Of a stretch of 8,221 nt of DNA, positions 1 through 6,592 are shown piece by piece (position 1 is the first letter of the stretch; the number at the start of each line of letters is the position of its first letter). The DNA is taken from the NCBI GenBank assembly GCA_009469665.1, contig SSTB01000296.1:1-8221 (forward strand), read 5' to 3'. Below the pieces are notes generated by a model, which worked only from the letters and a program-made list of their open reading frames with translations, made no database searches and was not told the DNA's origin. Made by a program: the position numbers and the translations under genes. Origin of the DNA: Azonexaceae bacterium. GTDB taxonomy: Bacteria; Pseudomonadota; Gammaproteobacteria; Burkholderiales; Rhodocyclaceae.

Positions 1-107
1 GGCGTTGCTCGGCTTGGGAATGGAACGACCATTCCCCGCGCCTCGTGCCTTGGCACCCATCCCGTCCCGGCAAACGCAGTCCCGCCGGTTACTGTGAACA
101 CGCCCTA
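1..107. repeat. Foreign-looking repeat-rich segment replacing the dioxygenase 3' end
   Basis: Similarity to the dioxygenase family ends at about 105-108. The DNA to the left has its own inverted repeats: GGGAATGG (16-23) against CCATTCCC (29-36) with a 5-base loop, and GTGC-CTTG-GCAC (45-56). It also has a GTCCCG direct repeat at 64-69 and again near 87. On the plus strand an open frame enters from the left edge and stops at 106-108, ending PPVTVNTP. Taken together this looks like the end of a dispersed repeat or mobile element inserted in the dioxygenase gene. Its other end is outside the window and I cannot name it. Confidence 0.4.
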
Positions 108-666
108 AGGGCTCCCCGCCGCTGGCAGCACCCAGCTGGAAATCGGACAGGTTGTGGGTCAGGTTGCCCGAGGCCAGGATCAGAACGCCCTGGTCGAGGA
201 GTCCCCGCAGGGCGCGGCCCAGGGCCAAGTGCTCCCGCGGTCCCTGCGCGCCGAGGAGGGAGAGCGGAACGACGGGAACGTCGCCTTCCGGATACATGAG
301 CATGAGTGGCGTCCAGGCGCCGTGGTCGAGCCCTCGGTTGGGGTCGCTAGCGGGTTGGAGGCCGGCGTCTTTCAGGGCGCTGAGGGTGGTGGCGGCCAAG
401 GCCCGGTCGCCCCGGGCGGCATAGCGCAGACCGTAGAGTTCGGGCGGGAAACCGTGGAAATCATGCAGGGTCTCCGGTACTTCGGCGCACCCGACGGTGG
501 GGCGCTCGGCCTGCCAGTGGGCGCTGACTACGACCACGGCCCGGGGCCGCGGCAGGGTGGCGGCGAAGCGCCTCAGCGCGGCCCCGGCCCGTCCGGGCTC
601 CAGGGCCATCGTGGGTGCGCCGTGGGGGACGAAGAGGGCGGGAAACGGCCGTGAAGACGTGGGCAT
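1..666 (-). CDS. DODA/LigB-type extradiol ring-opening dioxygenase, C-terminus lost
   Basis: Translation from the ATG at 666 gives the hallmarks of the class III (LigB-like, YgiD/4,5-DOPA dioxygenase) family in order: FVPHGAPTMAL near the N-terminus (metal-binding His), VVVSAHW (second His), HDFHGFPPELYGLRY, GLDHGAWTPL, VPVVPLSLL and SGNLTHNL. Family members are about 260 residues; recognisable sequence here stops after about residue 186 (near base 107). The frame stays open to the window edge, but the residues read there (for example CVCRDGMGAKARG) do not resemble the family, and the C-terminal HPT-EEH segment that supplies another metal ligand is absent. I infer a disrupted, probably inactive gene; if intact it would open a catechol-like ring in the cytoplasm. 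It follows the NAD(P)-binding gene by 12 bp, in the same reading frame after its TAG stop, so the two are probably cotranscribed. No strong ribosome binding site is visible. Confidence 0.75.
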   Translation of the reverse strand, partial: MPTSSRPFPALFVPHGAPTMALEPGRAGAALRRFAATLPRPRAVVVVSAHWQAERPTVGCAEVPETLHDFHGFPPELYGLRYAARGDRALAATTLSALKDAGLQPASDPNRGLDHGAWTPLMLMYPEGDVPVVPLSLLGAQGPREHLALGRALRGLLDQGVLILASGNLTHNLSDFQLGAASGGEPLGRVHSNRRDCVCRDGMGAKARGAGNGRSIPKPSNA

Positions 667-678
667 GATGCTTGGTGG

Positions 679-1545
679 CTAGTGCGTGCCAAAGAGTTCC
701 TGCACCAGGCAGGGGAGCGGCCGGGGCGGACGGCCGACCAGGGCGGCGAAATCGTCGCTGACCCGGTCGAAGCGGCCCTGGGCCACGGCGCTGTACATAT
801 TGGCCACCGCCCGGGCCAGCCAGGAAGGCAGGCCGTGGGCGGCCAAGGCAGCGGCACAGGAGTCTTCGCTCACCGGCTGGTAGCGGATCGGCCGGCCGCT
901 TACCCGGGCCACGGCGGCGGCTACCTCGTGGTAATCGTGAGTCGCCTGGCCAGTCAGCTCATAGACCGGCTTGGCCAGGGCGGGGGCCAGAGTTGCGGCG
1001 GCGATGGCTTCGGCCAGTTCGGCACGGCTGATGAAACTGGCTTTTCCCCCGCCGGCGGGCAGGTGGAAAACGCCGCTCTCCGCGGCGCCGGCCAGGGCCA
1101 TGGGCAGCAGCTCCGCATAGAGCGGATTGCGCAGGGCCGTCCAGGTCAGGCCGGAATCCGCCAAGGCGGCCTCGGTGCTGCGATGGACGGCGGCGAACTC
1201 GGCAGGCGAATCCGCCGCCACGTCGAGAAAACTGGTATAGACGATACGCCTGACGCCGGCCGCGCCGGCGGCGGCGATGGCGGCCCGATGCTGGGCGATG
1301 CGCTGCTCCCGGGGGCCGTCAGTGGATACCAGCACCAGGGTGGCGGCCCCCGCGAAGGCGGTGGGCAGGGTATCGGGCCGGTCGAAATCACCGGTGCGCA
1401 CGCTGAGTCCCCGGCTGGCGAGGTCCGCCGCCTTGTCGGGATCGCGAACGCTCACCGCGAGGCCGGCGGGGGTGCCCTGGCGGGCGATCAGATGTTCCAC
1501 GATGGAGCGGCCGAGTTGGCCGTTGGCGCCGCTGACGACGATCAT
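679..1545 (-). CDS. NmrA/QOR2-like NAD(P)H-binding atypical SDR
   Basis: A 288-residue protein with a Rossmann start: strand MIVVSGANGQLGR, where GANGQLG (residues 6-12) is the GxxGxxG dinucleotide-binding loop. The motifs VRTGDFDRPDTL and RRIVYTSFLDV are typical of the NmrA/atypical SDR family, most like YtfG/QOR2 quinone oxidoreductases. The C-terminal half has the usual PVYELTGQATHDYHEVAAAV pattern and the length is normal for the family. The likely role is cytoplasmic NAD(P)H-dependent reduction of a quinone, or redox sensing; the substrate cannot be read from sequence. The start is supported by AAGGA (1553-1557) seven bases before ATG. The gene is divergent from a LysR regulator and runs into a ring-cleaving dioxygenase gene 12 bp downstream, which suggests a quinone/catechol detoxification pair under that regulator (inference). 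Confidence 0.85.
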   Translation of the reverse strand: MIVVSGANGQLGRSIVEHLIARQGTPAGLAVSVRDPDKAADLASRGLSVRTGDFDRPDTLPTAFAGAATLVLVSTDGPREQRIAQHRAAIAAAGAAGVRRIVYTSFLDVAADSPAEFAAVHRSTEAALADSGLTWTALRNPLYAELLPMALAGAAESGVFHLPAGGGKASFISRAELAEAIAAATLAPALAKPVYELTGQATHDYHEVAAAVARVSGRPIRYQPVSEDSCAAALAAHGLPSWLARAVANMYSAVAQGRFDRVSDDFAALVGRPPRPLPCLVQELFGTH

Positions 1546-1600
1546 GACAATTTCCTTGAACCTAGGTTGAACGATGCGATGGGCGAACTTTAGGCCTTAA

Positions 1601-1614
1601 ATTTGCATTCAAAT
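1601..1614. promoter_or_regulatory. Candidate LysR operator, ATTTG-N4-CAAAT palindrome
   Basis: A perfect interrupted palindrome, ATTTG CATT CAAAT, lies in the AT-rich 115-bp gap between the divergent LysR and NAD(P)-binding genes. Its size and A/T-rich arms fit a LysR-family T-N11-A recognition box, and its placement would let one protein control both directions. The assignment rests on shape and position only. Confidence 0.4.
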
Positions 1615-1631
1615 AGACGACAATGTAGACA
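1603..1631 (+). promoter_or_regulatory. Possible promoter of the LysR gene
   Basis: TTGCAT (1603-1608) and TAGACA (1626-1631) are spaced by 17 bases and lie about 30 bases before the LysR start codon. The -10 match is weak. The -35 overlaps the ATTTG-N4-CAAAT palindrome, which would fit autorepression. Confidence 0.25.
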
Positions 1632-1660
1632 TCACTGTTGCGCAAAATGAGGTAAATAAA

Positions 1661-2629
1661 ATGGATCGTCTGGCGGCGATGGAAGTCTTCGTGCGGGTTG
1701 CCCAGCAGGGGAGTTTTGCCGCAGTCGCCCGTCAGATGGACATACCCCGCTCGGCGGTCACCCGCCAGATCGCCGCCCTGGAGGCACAACTCGGGGTGCG
1801 GCTCATCGCGCGCAGCACCCGCAGTCTCAGCCTCACCTCGGCCGGCGTCGCCTATCTGGAGCGTTGCCGCGAAATCCTCAATCTGGTCGAAGCTGCCGAG
1901 GGCAGTCTGGCCGGGGAGGGGGCGGAACCTCGGGGGACCATCAGGCTCAGTGTTCCGCTCAGCTTCGGCCTGCGGCACCTGGTGCCCCTCTTGCTCGACT
2001 TTGCCGTGACCTACCCGGAGGTCGCCGTGGAAGCGGATTTCACCGACCGGCGGGTCAAACTGATCGAGGAGGGCCTCGATCTGGCTATCCGCATCACCGC
2101 CCGCCTCGACCCCCTCGACGTGGCCCGCCGCATCGGCAGCACCCGGCTGTTGACCGTGGCCTCGCCCGAGTACCTGCGTCGCCACGGCGAACCCCGGCAC
2201 CCGGCCGAGCTATTGGAGCGGGAGTGCCTGATCTATTTGCCGGCGCAGCAGGCGGGCTGGTCCTACCTGGTGGAGGGGGAAATGCGCACCTATGCCGTGG
2301 GGGGGAGGTTCCGGGCCAACAACGGCGATGCGCTCCTGGAGGCCAATCGGCGTGGACTCGGCATTTCGGTCCAGCCCAGTTTTCTGGCGGCCACGGCCAT
2401 CGAGGCGGGTTGGGTACGACCCATCCTCACCGACTTTGCCATGCCGGAACTCGGCATCTACGCGCTCCTGCCGGGCAATCGCTACGTGCCCCGGCGGGTG
2501 CGGGTGCTGATTGACTATCTGGCGGAACGCATCGGCAGCCGGCCGTATTGGGAAGCCGGGCTGCCGCTGGCGGGAGCGGCACATCCGCCAGGGGCGCCCG
2601 GTGCCGGGCGGGAGGGAAGGCCTACTTGA
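1661..2629 (+). CDS. LysR-family transcriptional regulator
   Basis: A 322-residue protein opening MDRLAAMEVFVRVAQQGSF, followed by a winged helix-turn-helix (about residues 1-60, with FAAVARQMDIPRSAVTRQI as the recognition region and LGVRLIARSTRSLSLT as the wing). A linker helix leads to a LysR substrate-binding domain from about residue 90 (GTIRLSVPLSFG through RRVRVLIDYLAERI). It resembles the CrgA-like LysR subgroup that often controls a divergent reductase or oxidoreductase gene. GAGGT (1649-1653) lies seven bases before the ATG. The last 30 or so residues after RIGSRPYWEAG are a Gly/Pro/Arg-rich tail beyond the domain. The stop overlaps the end of the convergent glutathione S-transferase gene by 8 bp. 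By family habit it probably regulates the divergent NAD(P)-binding/dioxygenase pair and itself, with a small aromatic or quinone effector; the effector is inferred only. Confidence 0.93.
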   Translation: MDRLAAMEVFVRVAQQGSFAAVARQMDIPRSAVTRQIAALEAQLGVRLIARSTRSLSLTSAGVAYLERCREILNLVEAAEGSLAGEGAEPRGTIRLSVPLSFGLRHLVPLLLDFAVTYPEVAVEADFTDRRVKLIEEGLDLAIRITARLDPLDVARRIGSTRLLTVASPEYLRRHGEPRHPAELLERECLIYLPAQQAGWSYLVEGEMRTYAVGGRFRANNGDALLEANRRGLGISVQPSFLAATAIEAGWVRPILTDFAMPELGIYALLPGNRYVPRRVRVLIDYLAERIGSRPYWEAGLPLAGAAHPPGAPGAGREGRPT

Positions 2630-3230
2630 GTCCTTCCGCCGCCAGGGCGGCCTGGACGGCGGGACGGGCCGCCATGCGCGCCTGGAAGGCCAGCAGCGCG
2701 GTGAAGGCGGAGGTCTCCACCGCCATGGGTCTGGCCCATCGGCTCACCGTGTAGAGATAGGCATCGGCCACCGTGAAGGCCGCCCCCATCAGATAGTCGC
2801 GGTCGCCCAGGGCTGCGTCGACGAAAGCCAGCCGGCGGGCGAGGTTAGCCCGTGCCGCCGCCTTCCAGTCCGCCGAGGCGTCGGGCTTGAAGAGGGGGCT
2901 GAAATTCTTGTGGAGCTCGGTGCCGATGTAGGTCAGCCACTCCTGCACCCGGGCCCGTTCCACGGTGCCCGCGGGGGGCAGCAGCCCCGCCCCCGGCTTC
3001 TGGTCGGCCAGATACTGCACGATGGCGGGGCCTTCGGTGAGCACCTGGCCGTCGTCCAGTTCCAAGGCGGGAACGTAGCCCTTAGGGTTGACGGCGTAAT
3101 AATCATTGCCCCCGGGGACCAGCGTGTGGGTCTTGAGGTCGACCCGTTCCAGGGCGTGGGGGAGGCCCAGTTCGCAGAGCACGATATGGGGCGAAAGGGA
3201 GCAGGTTCCAGGGCTGTAATAGAGCTTCAC
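2622..3230 (-). CDS. Beta-class glutathione S-transferase
   Basis: A 202-residue cytosolic protein beginning VKLYYSPGTCSLSPHI, the classic N-terminus of bacterial beta-class GSTs, with the glutathione-contacting Cys at residue 10. The cis-Pro at 54 (GYVPAL) and Glu66 (TEGPAIVQYLA) complete the thioredoxin-fold glutathione site. The helical C-terminal domain includes ELHKNFSPLF, whose His107 corresponds to the conserved His106 of the Proteus enzyme. It conjugates glutathione to electrophiles and may bind hydrophobic ligands. I chose the GTG at 3230 rather than an upstream start because AGGAG (complement of 3238-3242) sits seven bases before it and the family begins exactly here; a longer reading adds 96 residues unrelated to GSTs. 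It is convergent with the LysR gene (8-bp overlap of ends) and divergent from the sugar dehydrogenase gene. Confidence 0.93.
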   Translation of the reverse strand: MKLYYSPGTCSLSPHIVLCELGLPHALERVDLKTHTLVPGGNDYYAVNPKGYVPALELDDGQVLTEGPAIVQYLADQKPGAGLLPPAGTVERARVQEWLTYIGTELHKNFSPLFKPDASADWKAAARANLARRLAFVDAALGDRDYLMGAAFTVADAYLYTVSRWARPMAVETSAFTALLAFQARMAARPAVQAALAAEGLK

Positions 3231-3237
3231 GAGGTTT

Positions 3238-3242
3238 CTCCT
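3238..3242 (-). promoter_or_regulatory. Ribosome binding site fixing the GST GTG start
   Basis: The minus strand reads AGGAG seven bases ahead of GTG (3230-3228). It supports this start over in-frame starts further upstream. Confidence 0.7.
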
Positions 3243-3333
3243 GAGGGGGGCCTTCCCGGGGGATTCTCCGGGGCGCGGCAGGTGGACCCGGGTTCGACCG
3301 CGGAAGCGGACAAAGTTCTCCTCTCGATCGGGA

Positions 3334-4481
3334 ATGTGCTTGAATGCCGCTATGAATTGCCTTCTCCGCTCCTCGCGCGCCTGGGCCTCTGTCGCCGCCA
3401 TTCTCGCTGCCGTCGCGCTTGGCCGGACAGCCGCCGCTTCCCCCCCGGTCGAGCGTCTGCGCCTCCCCCAGGGCTTTGCGGTCGAAACGGTGGCCCGGGT
3501 TCCAGACGCCCGTGCCATGGCTTTGGGGGCCGGGAGAACGGTCTACGTCGGATCCCGCGACGCGGGGCGCGTGTATGCGGTGGAGTTCGACGCGGGCTGG
3601 CGCAACGGGCGGGTCAAGGTTATCGCGTCCGGCCTGGAAATGCCGGTGGGGGTCGCTTGGCGTCAGGGCCATCTCTACATCTCCGCCCTGGATCGCATCC
3701 TGCGTCTGGAGGATATCGACCGCCGTCTCGACCAGCCCCCGCGTCCCCAGGTGGTCTTCGACCGCTTGCCGCGGGAACGGAGCCACGGCTGGAAATTCAT
3801 CGCTTTCGGACCCGACGGCAGCCTCTACCTGCCCGTGGGCGCTCCGTGCAACATCTGCGAGCCGGGCGACCCTTACGCCAGCATCCAGCGCTTGCGGCCC
3901 GAAGGCGGCGCTTTGGAGCCGGTGGCCCGGGGGGTACGGAATAGCGTCGGTTTCGACTGGCACCCCGACAGCGGCGAACTCTGGTTCACCGACAACGGCC
4001 GCGACGGGTTGGGCGACGACGCCCCCGCCGACGAACTCAATCGTCTGGAACGGCCGGGGCAGCATTTCGGCTATCCCTACTGCCATGCCGGCATGCTGGC
4101 CGATCCGGAATTCGGAAGCAGGCGTGCCTGTAGCGCCTTCGTGCCGCCTGTGCAGAGGCTGGGCGCCCATGTGGCTCCCCTGGGCTTGCGCTTCTACCGC
4201 GGCAGTGCCTTTCCGCCCCAATACAGGGGCCAGATCTTCATCGCCGAGCATGGTTCCTGGAATCGCAGCCGCAAAGCGGGGTATCGAGTCACCCGGGTCC
4301 GCCTGGAAGGAAACCGCGCCGTCGAATATGAACCATTCATCACCGGCTGGCTGGAGGGCGAGCGGGCCTGGGGCCGGCCGGTGGACCTGCTGGAACTTCC
4401 CGATGGCTCGCTTCTGGTTTCCGACGACCTGGCGGGAGCCCTGTATCGCATCACCCACACCCCTGGAAAATCCCCCGCGCC

Positions 4482-4485
<4 letters not shown>
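3334..4485 (+). CDS. Secreted PQQ-dependent sugar (sorbosone-type) dehydrogenase
   Basis: A 383-residue protein with a signal peptide: a basic stretch (LLRSSRAW), a hydrophobic core ([13 protein letters not shown]), then RTAAAS-PP. The ATG at 3352 is an equally good start and gives a more typical signal. The mature part matches the soluble PQQ glucose/sorbosone dehydrogenase beta-propeller family. It has [20 protein letters not shown], in which His151 matches the proposed catalytic base. It also has CNIC (172-175), RN at 202-203, [19 protein letters not shown] (metal-binding region) and EHGSWNRS (305-312). It probably oxidises an aldose or related carbonyl in the periplasm, passing electrons from PQQ to a quinone or cytochrome; the natural substrate is unknown and no PQQ synthesis genes are in view. 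Neither start has a good ribosome binding site and no clear promoter is visible. The stop overlaps the start of the next gene (ATGA), so the two are translationally coupled. Confidence 0.88.
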
Positions 4486-5171
<686 letters not shown>

Positions 5172-5267
5172 GGGGTTTTCCCCGCCGGTATCGGAAAGGG
5201 GGCGTGCTCCTCGGGCATGCCAGCTGGCGAAGGGGGCCGGTGCCGGCGGAGCCAGACCCGGAAATAA

Positions 5268-5294
5268 AAAAGCCGGAGCAGGGCTCCGGCTTTT
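5268..5294. terminator. Bidirectional intrinsic terminator between yecA and the phasin gene
   Basis: A 12-bp perfect stem, AAAAGCCGGAGC (5268-5279) against GCTCCGGCTTTT (5283-5294), with a 3-base AGG loop. The A-run on one side and the T-run on the other give a U-tract in both directions. It sits between the convergent ends of yecA (5171) and the phasin gene (5317), so it can end both transcripts. The 96 bases between yecA and the hairpin show nothing else I can name. Confidence 0.9.
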
Positions 5295-5316
5295 CACTCT
5301 GTTGGGAGTCGGCGAC

Positions 5317-5865
5317 TTAGGCGGCCTTCTTGCCCTTGGGAGCGGAGACCTTGGTGGCCTTCAGGGTCGCTTCGGTGGCGGCGGCAACGCTGGCTTCGGC
5401 GGCTTCAACGGCTTGCTTGGAGGCCTTGGACAGGTTCTCGTAGGCGTCGTTGGCGGCGGCGACGGCAGACTTGACGACGGCGACGGCAGCTTCGGAACCG
5501 GCGGGGGCGTTGGCCAGGGCCTTCTCGACCAGGCCGTTCACCTTGGCGCTGGCTTCAGCGACTTGGGCTTCGACTTCCTTGGCGATCTTTTCCTTGGCTT
5601 CGGTGGCGATGGCGTAGACACCGCGGGAGTACTCCAGACCCTTTTCCAGGGCGGGAGCGGCCAGGCTCTGTTGCAGAGCGACCAGGGACTGGACGTCCTT
5701 GGCGCCGAGGAGGGCGTTCACGTTGGCGAAGGAGGTTTCGACCAGGGAACGGGCGGCGTTCAGGTTGAGGGCGGCGAGGCGCTCGACGCTGTCCAGGGTG
5801 GTGTTGGCCAGCAGGACGGCGGAATCGATACCGGATTGGGCGAGTTCTTGGGGCTTGACGGACAT
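5317..5865 (-). CDS. phaP: Phasin family protein (polyhydroxyalkanoate granule coat)
   Basis: A 182-residue Ala/Lys/Glu-rich, almost entirely helical protein without signal peptide or membrane segments. It fits the short betaproteobacterial phasin family: LDSVERLAALNLNAARSLVE near the N-terminus, then GAKDVQSLVALQQSLAAPALEKGLEYSRGVYAI, which is the family core. A long amphipathic coiled-coil-like stretch (about 88-165) follows, ending in a basic APKGKKAA tail. Phasins coat polyhydroxybutyrate granules, limit their coalescence and help synthase and depolymerase. The basic tail could also bind DNA, as in some phasin-like proteins (inference). The start is supported by GGAG six bases before ATG and a strong promoter about 75 bp upstream. 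It is a single-gene unit bounded by the terminator at 5268-5294. No other polyhydroxyalkanoate genes are in view. Confidence 0.92.
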   Translation of the reverse strand: MSVKPQELAQSGIDSAVLLANTTLDSVERLAALNLNAARSLVETSFANVNALLGAKDVQSLVALQQSLAAPALEKGLEYSRGVYAIATEAKEKIAKEVEAQVAEASAKVNGLVEKALANAPAGSEAAVAVVKSAVAAANDAYENLSKASKQAVEAAEASVAAATEATLKATKVSAPKGKKAA

Positions 5866-5907
5866 GGTGATCTCCAGTGACTAAGGTTGAAAAAGAGGTT
5901 TAAACTC

Positions 5908-5930
5908 TGCGGCGATATTGTTGCGCCGCA
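5908..5930 (-). other. Stem-loop at the 5' end of the phasin transcript
   Basis: TGCGGCG (5908-5914) and CGCCGCA (5924-5930) are perfect inverted repeats with a 9-base loop, starting a few bases after the predicted transcription start. As RNA it would form a 5' stem that could protect the abundant phasin mRNA; as DNA it could be an operator. Function is inferred from position. Confidence 0.5.
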
Positions 5931-5941
5931 CCATGGAGCCC

Positions 5942-5969
5942 ATTTTATTCACGGAAGGCCGCTTGTCAA
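5942..5969 (-). promoter_or_regulatory. Sigma-70 promoter of the phasin gene
   Basis: On the minus strand a perfect -35 TTGACA (complement of 5964-5969) is followed after 16 bases by TAAAAT (complement of 5942-5947), a near-consensus -10. Transcription should start near 5934, giving a leader of about 70 bases. A perfect -35 fits the high expression usual for phasins. Confidence 0.8.
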
Positions 5970-5989
5970 GCACTTTTTGTGCATTGCAC
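5970..5989. promoter_or_regulatory. GCAC/GTGC palindromes upstream of the phasin -35 (candidate PhaR-like operator)
   Basis: Two overlapping inverted repeats: GCAC-TTTTT-GTGC (5970-5982) and GTGCA-T-TGCAC (5979-5989). They abut the -35 element. TGC-rich palindromes are the known type of target for the polyhydroxyalkanoate-responsive repressor PhaR, which controls phasin genes. The protein that binds here is not shown by the sequence. Confidence 0.45.
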
Positions 5990-5996
5990 CAAAGTC

Positions 5997-6010
5997 TTGA
6001 TCCAGGTCAA
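5997..6010. promoter_or_regulatory. FNR/ANR-type box upstream of the phasin promoter
   Basis: TTGAT-CCAG-GTCAA matches the FNR consensus TTGAT-N4-ATCAA at 9 of 10 defined bases. Its centre is about 69 bases upstream of the predicted phasin start, close to the spacing used by class I FNR activators. It would link granule-coat synthesis to oxygen limitation. The next gene to the right ends at 6070 and is also transcribed leftward, so the box can only serve the phasin gene. Confidence 0.5.
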
Positions 6011-6069
6011 TCGGGGTCGGGGTAAACCACGATTCGGCGGCGTTCTTGGCCAGGTTTGCGCTTGTCGTT

Positions 6070-6303
6070 TCAGAGCAATTCGGTATCGCTGTGGGCATAG
6101 GCTGGCGCACAGCAGCAAAGCAGGACCAGGGGTTCTTCGCCCAGGTTTTCGATGCAGTGCGGCATCCCCGGCGGAATGAGCACCGTATCCCCCGGCGCCA
6201 CGGGAAAAGACTCGTCCCCCAGAACCATGCGGCCCCGGCCGCGGGTCAGGTGGTATACCTCTTCCGTCGTCCGGTGACGATGCAGGCGGGTCGCGCCTCC
6301 CAC
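6070..6303 (-). CDS. 3' fragment ORF with the complete cupin core (possible residual product)
   Basis: This open frame from a GTG at 6303 codes 77 residues holding both cupin motifs, so gene callers may report it as a gene. The frame is open back to a TGA at 6328-6330, which lies inside the inverted repeat of the insertion. The GTG falls at a natural Val inside the conserved domain, with no ribosome binding site before it. I regard it as the tail of the interrupted gene rather than a separate gene. Confidence 0.4.
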   Translation of the reverse strand: MGGATRLHRHRTTEEVYHLTRGRGRMVLGDESFPVAPGDTVLIPPGMPHCIENLGEEPLVLLCCCAPAYAHSDTELL

Positions 6304-6325
6304 GGGAAGCGTCGCCTCGGCTAGG

Positions 6326-6483
6326 AGTCAGTCAGATGGGTTTGCGTCGATGCCGAGGCGCGCCTCCGCGCCCGGATCGCGCGAAGCGAAGCGCAGCCAT
6401 AGCCGAAGCTATGGCGAGGATGAGCGACAAAGCGAGCGGGGATGCGGGGCGGGCCGAACATAGCTGAACCTATCTGACTGACT
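6326..6483. mobile_element. MITE-like insertion, about 158 bp, inside the cupin gene
   Basis: The ends are inverted repeats: AGTCAGTCAGATGGGTTT (6326-6343) against the complement of 6466-6483, AGTCAGTCAGATAGGTTC, matching at 16 of 18 positions. Inside are a 12-bp palindrome GAGGCGCGCCTC (6355-6366) and a perfect hairpin GCCATAGC-CGAA-GCTATGGC (6396-6415). There is no transposase, so the element would be non-autonomous and moved in trans. It splits a conserved cupin gene, which shows insertion rather than native intergenic sequence. Restoring the cupin reading Q-S-L-A-E-A requires removing 164 bases in all. The target duplication is unclear: CTA or TA flanks both sides (6321-6323 and 6482-6484), but the repeats are then offset by a few bases. 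The parent IS family is not identified. Confidence 0.75.
6396..6415. repeat. Perfect internal hairpin of the MITE-like element
   Basis: GCCATAGC and GCTATGGC flank a CGAA loop, giving an 8-bp perfect stem near the middle of the insertion. In readthrough RNA it would fold stably. Confidence 0.7.
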
Positions 6484-6592
6484 ACCAAGCTCTGATGGCG
6501 GACGGGGTGGCTGTCGGGATGGAGCAGTTCGCGGATTTCAGAGCCATCGAGAGTGGTGTAGGGGCTTACCCGGTCCCGCCCGGTGACGGTGC

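Noticed and set aside
45..654. Several overlapping plus-strand open frames in the first 650 bases
   Set aside because: They are antisense to the dioxygenase motifs, which read well on the minus strand.
682..1593. A 303-codon plus-strand open frame opposite the NAD(P)-binding gene
   Set aside because: Gly-rich mirror of the Ala/Val-rich true protein; no ribosome binding site and no motif.
3231..3333. Search for promoters in the gap between the GST and sugar dehydrogenase genes
   Set aside because: No convincing -35/-10 pair in either direction; only small GC-rich inverted repeats such as CCGC-GGAA-GCGG (3298-3309), too short to name.
2511..3944. A 477-codon plus-strand open frame
   Set aside because: It runs antisense through the GST gene and out of frame through the dehydrogenase, with Arg/Gly/Pro-rich sequence and no domain.
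5302..5880. A 192-codon Gly-rich plus-strand open frame opposite the phasin gene
   Set aside because: The Gly/Leu/Val richness is the mirror of Ala codons in the phasin, and it begins inside the terminator tail.
6381..6440. Short GCGA/AGCG repeats inside the insertion, considered as a CRISPR or tandem array
   Set aside because: The units are irregular and only a few bases long; there are no spacers of regular size.
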